A stretch of DNA of 64,000 nt from Streptomyces sp. B3I8. Its GTDB lineage: Bacteria; Actinomycetota; Actinomycetes; Streptomycetales; Streptomycetaceae. Below, piece by piece: positions 19,128 through 26,800 of the stretch; within the stretch, counting starts at the first letter, position 1; every line of letters starts with the position of its first letter. The stretch is from assembly GCF_030816915.1 (NCBI RefSeq), contig NZ_JAUSYN010000002.1, positions 1,153,501-1,217,500 of the forward strand, in the 5' to 3' direction. The notes beneath the pieces are model-generated. The model saw nothing but the letters and a program-made list of their open reading frames with translations, searched no databases and was not told where the DNA came from. The position numbers and the translations under genes are program-made.

Positions 19128-20306
19128 TCAGACGAGGTAGGCCGGGAGTGCCACGGGCAGCGTAAATCGGAACAGGGCGCCGCCGCCGGGGGCGCGGCCG
19201 ACCGTGATGACGCCGCCGTGCGCTTCGACGATGCCCTTGACGATGTACAGCCCGAGGCCTGTGCCGCCGCGCTTGCTGCCCCGCCAGAAGCGGGTGAAGA
19301 CGCGGTTCATGGACTCCTCCGGGATGCCGGGGCCCTCGTCGCTCACCGTGACCGACGTGCCGGCCTCCTCCCCTTCGCGGGGGGACGCCGAGGGCGTGAT
19401 CTCGATGGTGACGGTTCCCTCGCCGTGGCGCACGGCATTTTCCAGCAGGTTGCTGAGCACCTGGTCGATCTTGTCGGGGTCGGCCCACAGCGCGGGCAGC
19501 GGGTGTTCCAGGCGGAGCAGGAACCGGTCGGCGGGCTGTCCCGCGGCGACGTAGGCCTGGATGTGCCGGCCGACGGCGGCGCCGATGTCGACGGGCTGGC
19601 GGCGCACCTCCAGGCGCCCGGAGTCTATGCGGGAGATGTCGAGGAGTTCGGCGATGAGCCGGGTGACCCGGTCGGCGTCGGCGTCGACGGTCTCCAGCAT
19701 CAGCCGTTTCTGGTCGTCGGTGAACCGCTCCCACTTGGCGAGCAGGGTCGCGGTGAACCCCTTGACGCTGGTGAGCGGGGAGCGCAGTTCGTGGGCGACG
19801 GTGGCGATCAGCTCGGCGTGGCTGCGCTCGGTGCGGCGGCGTGCCTCTGTGTCGCGCAGGCAGACGACGACGTGGCGGACGGGGCCGGTGGGACGCTCAC
19901 GCACGTAGCGCGCGGAGACGAGGACCTCGCGGCCGCCGGGCAGCAGCAGGTTGCGCTCCGGCTGGCGGGTGCGGATGGCGAGGCCGCCGTAAGGGTCGGT
20001 GAGCTGCCACCAGCGACGGCCCTCGAGATCCTCCAGCGGCAGGGCCTCGGTGAGGCCGCGGCCGAGGACGTCGGCGGCGCGGCGGGCGGTGATGCGTTCG
20101 GCGGCGGCGTTGAAACGGACGACACGGCCGCGGGCGTCGGCGACGACGAGCCCGTCGGGGAGGTCGTCGGGACCGATGCCGGGCTGACCGGTGGAATCCG
20201 GGGCCGGACCGGCGGCGGGATCACCTGTGTGACCGTCCGGCAGGTCCCCGGCCCCCTCGGCCCCCGTGTCTCCGGACCCCGGTTCCCTGCTCGTGCCGAC
20301 ACTCAT
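19128..20306 (-). CDS. orphan PAS-domain sensor histidine kinase
   Basis: 392 residues. After a disordered Gly/Asp-rich N-terminus of about 45 residues comes a PAS domain (LPDGLVVADARGRVVRFNAA). The H box follows (AELIATVAHELRSPLTSVKG, His172), then the N box NLLENAVRHGEG, the G1 box SDEGPGIPEE and the G2 box GGTGLGLYIVKGI. No membrane helix is visible, so it is probably cytoplasmic. No response regulator gene is adjacent, so its partner must lie elsewhere. It sits between pheST and an rRNA methyltransferase on the same strand, but neither context suggests a signal. Confidence 0.9.
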   Translation of the reverse strand: MSVGTSREPGSGDTGAEGAGDLPDGHTGDPAAGPAPDSTGQPGIGPDDLPDGLVVADARGRVVRFNAAAERITARRAADVLGRGLTEALPLEDLEGRRWWQLTDPYGGLAIRTRQPERNLLLPGGREVLVSARYVRERPTGPVRHVVVCLRDTEARRRTERSHAELIATVAHELRSPLTSVKGFTATLLAKWERFTDDQKRLMLETVDADADRVTRLIAELLDISRIDSGRLEVRRQPVDIGAAVGRHIQAYVAAGQPADRFLLRLEHPLPALWADPDKIDQVLSNLLENAVRHGEGTVTIEITPSASPREGEEAGTSVTVSDEGPGIPEESMNRVFTRFWRGSKRGGTGLGLYIVKGIVEAHGGVITVGRAPGGGALFRFTLPVALPAYLV

Positions 20307-20354
20307 CCCCGCACCCCACCTCTCTTCCGGCGTGGGCTCCGAACCCTGGTCACC

Positions 20355-21203
20355 CTACTGGCCGTCGGTGACGGACCGGCACCCTCCGGCGGCGCGCTGT
20401 GCGCGCGCGGACGCGTAGAGACATACGGCCGCGGCGGTCGCCAGGTTCAGACTTTCGGCCCTTCCGTGGATCGGGACGCGGACGACGGCGTCGGCGAGGG
20501 CCCGGGTCTCCTCCGGCAGCCCCCAGGCCTCGTTGCCGAACACCCAGGCGGTGGGGGTGCCCATGGTGCCCTTGTCGAGCTCGTCGTCGAGGTCGTCGTC
20601 CCCGGCGCCGTCGGCGGCGAGGATGCGCACCCCGGCGTCCCGGAGCCCCCCGACGGCCCGCTCGACGCCGACGCCGACGGCGACCGGCAGATGGAACAGC
20701 GAGCCGACGGAGGCGCGCACGGCCTTGGGGTTGTACAGGTCGACGGAGGCGTCGGTGAGGACGACCGCGTCCGCGCCGGCGGCGTCCGCGCAGCGCAGTA
20801 CCGTGCCGGCGTTGCCGGGGTCACGGACGTGGGCGAGGACGGCCACGAGCCGGGGCCGGGCGGCGAGGATCTCGGCGAACGGTGTGTCCAGGAACCGGCA
20901 CACCCCGACGAGGCCCTGCGGGGTGACGGTCGTGGAGATGTCGGCGATCACCTCCTCACCGGCGAGATGCACACGGGCACCGGCCTCGCGCGCCGCACCG
21001 ACGATGTCGGGGTACCGCTCGACGGCGTCGGGCGTCGCGAACAGCTCGACGAGCGTGGCCTCACCGCCCGCGCCCCGGTGCCCGGCGGCCTCCCGCACGG
21101 TCTGCGGCCCCTCCGCGAGGAACAGCCGCTCCTTCCCCCGGAAGTTCCGCCGCCCCAACCGCCGGGCAGCACCGACACGAGGAGAACGGGGCGAGATGAG
21201 CAT
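20355..21203 (-). CDS. TrmH/SpoU-family RNA 2'-O-methyltransferase
   Basis: 282 residues. The N-terminal substrate-binding domain (LFLAEGPQTVREA, VELFATPDAVERY) is followed by the SPOUT knot with the three family motifs: LAHVRDPGNAGTVLRCADAAG, WVFGNEAWGLPEE and VRVPIHGRAESLNLATAAAV. It would methylate a ribose in rRNA or tRNA using SAM. The gene lies downstream of infC-rpmI-rplT, which supports an rRNA target and is a common actinobacterial arrangement. A terminator-like hairpin separates it from rplT. The ATG is the only start that keeps the N-terminal domain intact. Confidence 0.92.
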   Translation of the reverse strand: MLISPRSPRVGAARRLGRRNFRGKERLFLAEGPQTVREAAGHRGAGGEATLVELFATPDAVERYPDIVGAAREAGARVHLAGEEVIADISTTVTPQGLVGVCRFLDTPFAEILAARPRLVAVLAHVRDPGNAGTVLRCADAAGADAVVLTDASVDLYNPKAVRASVGSLFHLPVAVGVGVERAVGGLRDAGVRILAADGAGDDDLDDELDKGTMGTPTAWVFGNEAWGLPEETRALADAVVRVPIHGRAESLNLATAAAVCLYASARAQRAAGGCRSVTDGQ

Positions 21204-21248
21204 GGACGACCTTCAGTCTCGATCTGCGTACATCAGGGGCATGCCCCG

Positions 21249-21300
21249 CAAGGGGCGCGGGGCTGTGCCCTGTAAGAGGCGCGGGGAACTGCGCGGCGTA
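21249..21300. repeat. copy of the common Streptomyces GC-rich intergenic repeat
   Basis: Two related blocks, AGGGGCGCGGGGCTGTGCCC and GAGGCGCGGGGAACTGCGCGG, match the motif GGGGCGCGGGGAACYGCGCGA that also occurs at 37640-37660 and, inverted, at 37532-37550. From memory this motif is abundant in streptomycete spacers. No coding function is evident. Confidence 0.6.
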
Positions 21301-21428
21301 CCCCCACAGGCGGTCGGCCGACGACGCGCCCCGGCGGTCCGAGGGGCGGAGCCCCTTCGGGGAGGGGAAGGGCAAGGGCGGCGGGGGCGGAAAAAACAGC
21401 CGGCGACGGCCACCCCGCCCCCGACGCA

Positions 21429-21466
21429 GTCGGACCCGCAGACCGCCAACGGCCTGCGGGTCCGAC
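21429..21466 (-). terminator. terminator after rplT
   Basis: GTCGGACCCGCAG and CTGCGGGTCCGAC are perfect 13-bp complements around a 12-nt loop, about 30 bp beyond the rplT stop codon. It would end the infC-rpmI-rplT transcript. Confidence 0.85.
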
Positions 21467-21494
21467 CCCACGGCGCCTCAGCGCCGACGCGACG

Positions 21495-21878
21495 TCACGC
21501 GGCCTTCGGCGCGTTCACGTCCGACGGCAGCGCCTTCTGCGCGACCTCGACCAGCGCCGCGAACGCGTTCGCGTCGTTGACCGCCAGCTCCGCCAGGATC
21601 TTCCGGTCGACCTCGACGTTCGCGGCCTTCAGACCCTGGATGAAGCGGTTGTAGGTGATGCCGTTGGCGCGGGCAGCGGCGTTGATGCGCTGGATCCACA
21701 GCTGACGGAAGTCGCCCTTGCGCTTCTTGCGGTCGTTGTAGTTGTAGACCAGCGAGTGGGTGACCTGCTCCTTGGCCTTGCGGTACAGGCGCGAGCGCTG
21801 ACCGCGGTAGCCGGAGGCCTGCTCGAGGATCGCCCGGCGCTTCTTGTGGGCGTTGACTGCCCGCTTGACGCGTGCCAC
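21495..21878 (-). CDS. rplT: 50S ribosomal protein L20
   Basis: 127 residues with the typical basic N-terminus ([20 protein letters not shown]) and the conserved [20 protein letters not shown]. It binds 23S rRNA early in 50S assembly, and in several bacteria it represses its own operon. The start is GTG with AAGGAG 8 nt upstream; an in-frame upstream extension of 13 codons runs through the spacer and lacks family residues. It is last of the infC-rpmI-rplT operon. Confidence 0.98.
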   Translation of the reverse strand: MARVKRAVNAHKKRRAILEQASGYRGQRSRLYRKAKEQVTHSLVYNYNDRKKRKGDFRQLWIQRINAAARANGITYNRFIQGLKAANVEVDRKILAELAVNDANAFAALVEVAQKALPSDVNAPKAA

Positions 21879-21976
21879 TTGATTAACTCCTTGTAGCGGG
21901 GCCGCGGTTGTCCTCACGCGGCCCGGAAACGACTGGGTCCCGGTCCTGACGTACGGCGCTCAGTGGCGCCCGTACG

Positions 21977-22171
21977 TCACTTGCCGAGAAGCTTCTTGAT
22001 CTTCTTGGCGTCGCCCGGGGCCATCTCGGCGTTGCCGGTGAGGCGACGCGTCAGACGGGACGACTTGTGCTCGAGCAGGTGGCGCTTGCCGGCGCGCTCA
22101 CGGAGCACCTTGCCGGAGCCGGTGACCTTGAAGCGCTTGCTGGCACCGCTGTGCGACTTGTTCTTCGGCAT
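21977..22171 (-). CDS. rpmI: 50S ribosomal protein L35
   Basis: 64 residues starting [20 protein letters not shown] and ending KKIKKLLGK, the standard L35 length and ends. The ATG follows AGGAGAGAACGGCGCT. It lies between infC and rplT, 98 bp before rplT, in the conserved order. Confidence 0.98.
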   Translation of the reverse strand: MPKNKSHSGASKRFKVTGSGKVLRERAGKRHLLEHKSSRLTRRLTGNAEMAPGDAKKIKKLLGK

Positions 22172-22281
22172 AGCGCCGTTCTCTCCTCGTCGGTGGCGTT
22201 CCGGTGCCCGGTTCGGGGAACCGGGCACGGTGGAACGTCGCTCTTGTATCGGTTACGTCCTGGGGGCTCGCGCCCTCGGGA

Positions 22282-22965
22282 TCACGCCTCGGCCGAAGCC
22301 TCGGCGGGTACCTCGGCACTGTCGGCGCCGTCGACCTCGTCGACGCTGTCGGTGTCGTCGGCATCCGCGGCGTTCTGGGAACGGCCCGGGTGGGCCTTCG
22401 CCTCCGCCTTGCGGGCTTCCTGCGCCTGGCGGGCCTCGGCCATCGCCTCGGTCTTCTTCTTGTGCGGACCGAGAACCATGATCATGTTCCGGCCGTCCTG
22501 CTTCGGGTTCGACTCGACGAAACCGAGGTCCTGGACGTCCTCCGCGAGCCGCTGCAGCAGCCGGTAGCCCAGCTCGGGCCGGGACTGCTCGCGACCACGG
22601 AACATGATCGTGATCTTGACCTTGTCGCCCTGCTTGAGGAACCGGACGACGTGACCCTTCTTGGTGTCGTAGTCGTGCGGGTCGATCTTCGGCCGGAGCT
22701 TCATCTCCTTGATGACCGTGTGCGCCTGGTTCTTGCGCGCCTCACGGGCCTTCATGGCCGACTCGTACTTGAACTTCCCGTAGTCCATGAGCTTGCACAC
22801 GGGCGGACGGGCGGTCGCCGCGACCTCGACCAGGTCCAGGTCGTACTCCTGTGCAAGCTCCAGGGCCTTGGCAAGCGGGACAATCCCGACCTGCTCGCCG
22901 CTGGGACCGACAAGTCGCACCTCGGGAACGCGAATCCGGTCGTTGATGCGGGGCTCGGCGCTGAT
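22282..22965 (-). CDS. infC: translation initiation factor IF-3, apparent ATC start
   Basis: 227 residues. The N-domain ([20 protein letters not shown]), linker and C-domain ([20 protein letters not shown], then [13 protein letters not shown]) are complete, and an acidic tail of about 45 residues follows, as in other streptomycetes. IF-3 keeps 30S subunits free and checks the start codon. The only codon with a ribosome-binding site at the right place is ATC: GAGGAGG ends 4 nt before it, and the protein family begins there. The next ATG or GTG upstream would add an unrelated N-terminus. E. coli infC uses ATT, which lets IF-3 repress itself, so an ATC start fits the same logic. A long leader precedes it. 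Confidence 0.93.
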   Translation of the reverse strand: MSAEPRINDRIRVPEVRLVGPSGEQVGIVPLAKALELAQEYDLDLVEVAATARPPVCKLMDYGKFKYESAMKAREARKNQAHTVIKEMKLRPKIDPHDYDTKKGHVVRFLKQGDKVKITIMFRGREQSRPELGYRLLQRLAEDVQDLGFVESNPKQDGRNMIMVLGPHKKKTEAMAEARQAQEARKAEAKAHPGRSQNAADADDTDSVDEVDGADSAEVPAEASAEA

Positions 22966-23409
22966 GGATCCTCCTCGGTTAGCACCACACGGCGGTCTGG
23001 CGGACAGCCGTGTTTTGTCTGGGTGACATGGGGACCAACCATCGCGGCGCATCAAAAATGCCCCGGACGGGACACAGGCGGGACTCCGAACTGCCGGAGC
23101 ACCGCCGCGGTCGACCGCGGGGCGCGCTTTCGGACGACTGCACCGCCCGTACGGGGACGTACGGACCGATGACTGCCGTCTGACCGGTGACCCGCCGTCC
23201 CGGAGGACGTTCAGGTGGGAGATCGGAGCCTCCACTTGTGGGCCGGACACGTAAGTGTTCGGCCGGTCGTCACACAAGGTTAACAGCCGACGGAGGCGTG
23301 CGCCAATCCTGTGCCCGGACCACCGTACCCGCCGGATGCGGGCGGGTGCCGTCGGGTACCGCCGCCTCCGGTGTCGGGGCGGAGGCCGGCGGGCCCTATC
23401 GTGTCCTCC
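22966..23409 (-). promoter_or_regulatory. infC leader / divergent promoter region with candidate attenuator
   Basis: This 444-bp spacer separates infC from the divergent DUF1844 gene. Read toward infC it holds an inverted repeat at 23241-23264 (GGCCGGACAC / GTGTTCGGCC). Further on, GCCCCG (23118-23123) can pair with CGGGGC at 23060-23065, directly followed by ATTTTT (T5), the best intrinsic-terminator-like U-run here. A hairpin ACACGGC/GCCGTGT (22987-23013) lies 10 nt before the Shine-Dalgarno sequence. A 16-codon reading frame (ATG at 23029, TAA at 22979-22981) ends right next to that sequence. The pairings are visible; regulatory use is inferred from leader control of this operon in other bacteria. 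Confidence 0.5.
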
Positions 23410-23808
23410 ATGAGTGACACCTCCCCCTCGGACCACCCCGACTCCTCCGCGCAGGGCGCCGAGGCCCCCGGCACGCCCGGCTTCGACGACATGACCCGCG
23501 ACATCGCCGAGGTCCCGGCGGTCGAGGTGATCGTGACCGTCGCGGTCAATCTGATGAGTGCCGCCGCTGTGAAGCTCGGGCTGACCGAGGAGGGCGACAA
23601 GTACAAGGACCTCGACGAGGCCCGCAAGCTGGTGACCGCCCTGGCCGGCCTGCTGGACGCGGGTGCGACCGAGATCAGCTCCTTCCACGCCGCCCCGCTG
23701 CGGGACGGCCTGAAGTCGCTGCAGCTCGCGTTCCGCGAGGCGTCGCTCGTGCCGGACGAGCCGGGCCAGGGCCCGGGCGAGAAGTACACGGGCCCGGTCT
23801 TCGGCTGA
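23410..23808 (+). CDS. DUF1844 family protein
   Basis: 132 residues, soluble. The disordered acidic N-terminus is followed by the DUF1844 core: [39 protein letters not shown] and a C-terminal helix. The function of the family is not known. It is divergent from infC, an arrangement I recall as conserved in actinomycetes. The ATG is the only start that keeps the core. Confidence 0.85.
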   Translation: MSDTSPSDHPDSSAQGAEAPGTPGFDDMTRDIAEVPAVEVIVTVAVNLMSAAAVKLGLTEEGDKYKDLDEARKLVTALAGLLDAGATEISSFHAAPLRDGLKSLQLAFREASLVPDEPGQGPGEKYTGPVFG

Positions 23809-23849
23809 GCGCCTCCCTCTTCGGCCCCGTCCCCCTTACTGCCTACCGC

Positions 23850-24590
23850 TCACCGCTTGACGTACAGCGCCTCGCCCGGCGGGTTCGAGCCCGCCGGGAG
23901 CAGGGCCAGGTCCAGTCCGCGCACCAGGCGGGCGCGCAGCGTCTCGTCGGCGGCGAGGCGGCCGGCCACCGCGCGGGCGGCGTCGGCGGGGTCTCCCCCC
24001 GGGTCCACCGGATCCAGGACGAGCGCGAGCGTGCCGTCCGCACGCCCGGGGCCCAGATACGCGGCGAGCACCGCGGGCTCCGCGGCGACGGCGGCGCGCA
24101 CGGCCTCCCGTACGGCGGGATCGGCCAGCGGGTCCGTCGTCGTGCGCCCCTCGGCGAGCGCGCGCAGCGCCGGTCCGGTCAGCTCGTACGGCACCGGACC
24201 GGACATGTCGAGCACGATCGTGTCCGCCTTCTCGTGCGCCGCGGCCCGCAGTGCCTGGTGCAGCGGGACGGCGACGGGGCGCGCGGAGGGGTCCCAGCGG
24301 GCCAGCGACTCGGTGGAGGTGAACGCGGGCAGCGCGGTGCGGTCGCCCGCCTTGAGCGTGGGCACGGCCATGTCGCTGGTCTTCTCGCGGCGCAGCCCGT
24401 TCTCGTCCTCCTCGACCTCCCCCAGCACGGCGACGACCGGGACGAGCAGCCGGGCGCCCTTGAGCGCGGTGAGGACCGGCCCGTGCGCGGAGCGGTCCTC
24501 GGCCCAGGCGGCGAGCGCGGCACTCAGCGCGGGGTCGGCGGTGCCGTCGTCGTCGGAGAAGGCGGAGTCGGGAATGTTCTTGTTCGCCAC
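23850..24590 (-). CDS. SseB-family protein
   Basis: 246 residues. Two SseB-like regions are seen: the first contains DPALSAALAAWAEDRSAHGPVL, the strand ARLLVPVVAVLG and ALPAFTSTESLARWDP, the latter being the family signature; the second lies near the C-terminus. Such proteins have no assigned catalytic function; E. coli SseB affects serine sensitivity and sulfur metabolism. The start is GTG (VANKNIPDSAFSDDD), chosen over a GTG two codons upstream because AGGG is better spaced. The gene is convergent with DUF1844. Confidence 0.85.
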   Translation of the reverse strand: MANKNIPDSAFSDDDGTADPALSAALAAWAEDRSAHGPVLTALKGARLLVPVVAVLGEVEEDENGLRREKTSDMAVPTLKAGDRTALPAFTSTESLARWDPSARPVAVPLHQALRAAAHEKADTIVLDMSGPVPYELTGPALRALAEGRTTTDPLADPAVREAVRAAVAAEPAVLAAYLGPGRADGTLALVLDPVDPGGDPADAARAVAGRLAADETLRARLVRGLDLALLPAGSNPPGEALYVKR

Positions 24591-24766
24591 GGTCACCGAC
24601 CCTATCGGGGGGACACGGACCGGCTGGTACGGGCCCGGGTCCCGGAGGGCGGCCACGCGGCGGTGACACGCCCCGTCGTGGTGGGCGTGCGTCCTGCCGG
24701 CATCGGCGAGGGCGGCGTGCGGTACGTCTTGTGTCGGTTCCGATGTCGGGGAGTGGGGAGGCGTCC

Positions 24767-25570
24767 GTGGGGTCTGTGACGGATCCGTCTGTCGATCGCG
24801 GTGGGGCACTGGCCGCGGTGATGGGGGCGGCCACGCTCCCGGAGGGGGTGCGGGTCTCGGTGGCCGGGCTCGACGTGGACTCCGGCGCGCACGCGGAGCA
24901 CGGCGACGCGGCGTTCGACACGGCGAGCATCGTCAAGGTCGGCATCCTCGCGGCGTTGCTCCTGCGGGCGCGGGACGCCCGGCGGACGCCGACCGCGCGG
25001 GAGCGGGCGTACGCCGCCGCGATGATCGAGCGCAGCGACAACGACTCCGCCTCCGCGCTGTGGGACGCGATCGGCCGGGCGCAGGGGCTGGACTCGGCGA
25101 ACGAGCGGTTCGGGCTGACATCCACGCGGGGCGGGGACGGGCCGCTGTGGGGGCTGACGCGGACCACCGCGGCCGATCAACTGCTCCTGCTGCGGCAGGT
25201 GTTCGGGGAGGGCGGCGCGACCGGTGCACCGCTGCTCGACGCGGCCTCGCAGGCGTATCTCCGGGAGCTGATGGGGAACGTCGTGGCGGAGCAGAGCTGG
25301 GGGGTGTCGGCGGCGGCCGGTCCGGCGTCGTCGGCAGCAGCTTCTTCGGCTTCCGCTTCGGCTTCGGCGTACGCGCTGAAGAACGGGTGGCTGCCGCGGA
25401 GCACCACGGGGCTGTGGGTCGTCAACAGCGTCGGGCGGGTCACGACCGCCGGCGGCCGGCACTGTCTGATCGCCGTGCTGTCCGACGGGCACTCCACGCT
25501 GGCGGAGGGGATCACGGTGGTGGAGGCGGCGGCCCGGGGCGTGGCCGGGGTGCTCGCCGGTGTCCGGTAG
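24767..25570 (+). CDS. class A beta-lactamase-related serine hydrolase, no signal peptide
   Basis: 267 residues. The penicillin-recognising fold motifs are present: SIVK (Ser54-x-x-Lys57) in DTASIVKVGI, the SDN triplet (residues 90-92) in MIERSDNDSAS, and KNG in place of KTG near the C-terminus. The enzyme should form a serine acyl-enzyme, as D,D-peptidases or beta-lactamases do. The glutamate that class A lactamases use for deacylation cannot be assigned with confidence. No signal peptide or lipobox is seen from any in-frame start. GTG at 24767 was chosen because GGGGAGG lies 5 nt before it. A Ser/Ala-rich insert sits before KNG. Confidence 0.8.
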   Translation: MGSVTDPSVDRGGALAAVMGAATLPEGVRVSVAGLDVDSGAHAEHGDAAFDTASIVKVGILAALLLRARDARRTPTARERAYAAAMIERSDNDSASALWDAIGRAQGLDSANERFGLTSTRGGDGPLWGLTRTTAADQLLLLRQVFGEGGATGAPLLDAASQAYLRELMGNVVAEQSWGVSAAAGPASSAAASSASASASAYALKNGWLPRSTTGLWVVNSVGRVTTAGGRHCLIAVLSDGHSTLAEGITVVEAAARGVAGVLAGVR

Positions 25571-25582
25571 GACCGGCGACCG

Positions 25583-26800
25583 TCAGGGGAGCCGGCCGTC
25601 CGACGGGTGCCGGGTGCGCCACAGGACCACGGCCGCCACCAGCAGGACCGCGCCGAGGCCGCCCGCGAGGGGGCCCGCCCAGCCGACGGAGCCGCCGTCG
25701 TCGTCCGGGCTGTCGGGGCCGGGGCCGAAGTACTTCTCGGGGTAGGCGGCGGCGTGGAGCTGCCGGGGTTCCAGCCGGGCGGCCGCCTTGAGGGCCGCGG
25801 CCGGGTCGACGAGGCCGAAGCCGCGGTTGTCGTCGCGGCCGCCAGCGGGGGCGTTGCGGGCGGTGTCCTCCAGGAGCTGTTCGACCTGTGCCGGGGCCAG
25901 GTGCGGGTGGACGGCCTTGATCAGGGCGGCCGTGCCGGAGACGAACGCGGAGGCGGCGCTGGTGCCCCAGCCCTCGTAGTACTGGCGGTCGGGATCGGCG
26001 ATGACGACGTCGACGCCGGGGGCGGCGACGGTGGCGTACCAGTGGCGGGTGGAGAAGGCGGCGCGGGTGCCGTAGCGGTCGACGGCCGTGGCCGCGATCA
26101 CACCCGGGTAGGCGGCCGGGTAGGAGATGTGGTCGCCCTTCTCGCCGCCGTTGCCCGCGGAGGCGACGACGACGGCGCCCCGTTTCAGCGCGTACTGGAC
26201 GGCCTCGTCCTCGGCGGGTTCGGGGTGGGCGGAGTCGGAGTCGTCGCCGAGGGAGAGGTTGATGACGTCGGCGCCGTGGTCGGCGGCCCAGCGGATGCCC
26301 TCGGCCAGGGCGTTGCCGCGGGTGTCGCGGGCCTTGGCGCGGGCCGGGTCGCCCTCCTCCAGGATGACCCGGACGGGCAGGATCTTCGCCTCCGGTGCGA
26401 TACCGAGGACGCCGTCGGCTTCACCGGCGCCGTGTCCGTGACCGGCGATGATGCCCGCCATCGCGGTGCCGTGCCGGGCCCAGGGGCGGTCGCCGCGGCC
26501 GGCGCCGAAACCGATCATGTCCTTGCCGGTCAGGACGTTGCCGGCCAGGTCGGGGTGCTGGTCGTCCACACCGGTGTCGAGGACGGCGACGGTGGCGCCC
26601 TTGCCCTTGGTGGTCGCCCAGGCCTCGCTGGTGTGCATGGCGTCCAGGGCCCACTGCTGGGCGCGGATGCCGTCGGCGTGGGCGGTGCCGGCGGGGGTGA
26701 GGGCCACGAAGGCGGCGGCGAGCAGGGGGGCGAGGAGCCGGGCGGTCCTACGGGCGCGGGTGCGGCGGGGGGCGGCGGGGCCGGGGGTGTGGCTGGTCAT
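25583..26800 (-). CDS. mycosin-like subtilisin-family membrane protease
   Basis: 405 residues. A signal peptide (about 1-42), an S8 protease domain and a C-terminal membrane helix (VGWAGPLAGGLGAVLLVAAVV) give the plan of type VII secretion mycosins. The triad is visible: Asp75 in VAVLDTGVDD, His110 in RHGTAMAG and Ser281 in GTSAASAFVSG, with the oxyanion Asn in SAGNGG. Mycosins are anchored outside the membrane and support ESX secretion, but no eccB/C/D/E or WXG100 gene lies nearby. The ATG overlaps the stop of the upstream gene (ATGA), so it is coupled to the Pro-rich membrane protein. Confidence 0.9.
   Translation of the reverse strand: MTSHTPGPAAPRRTRARRTARLLAPLLAAAFVALTPAGTAHADGIRAQQWALDAMHTSEAWATTKGKGATVAVLDTGVDDQHPDLAGNVLTGKDMIGFGAGRGDRPWARHGTAMAGIIAGHGHGAGEADGVLGIAPEAKILPVRVILEEGDPARAKARDTRGNALAEGIRWAADHGADVINLSLGDDSDSAHPEPAEDEAVQYALKRGAVVVASAGNGGEKGDHISYPAAYPGVIAATAVDRYGTRAAFSTRHWYATVAAPGVDVVIADPDRQYYEGWGTSAASAFVSGTAALIKAVHPHLAPAQVEQLLEDTARNAPAGGRDDNRGFGLVDPAAALKAAARLEPRQLHAAAYPEKYFGPGPDSPDDDGGSVGWAGPLAGGLGAVLLVAAVVLWRTRHPSDGRLP

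Noticed and set aside
23870..23905. T-arm-like palindrome GGCGGGTTCGAGCCCGCC resembling a tRNA 3' half
   Set aside because: It lies in the SseB-like coding frame (AGSNPPGE), and no matching acceptor, D-arm or anticodon arm is found at tRNA distance.
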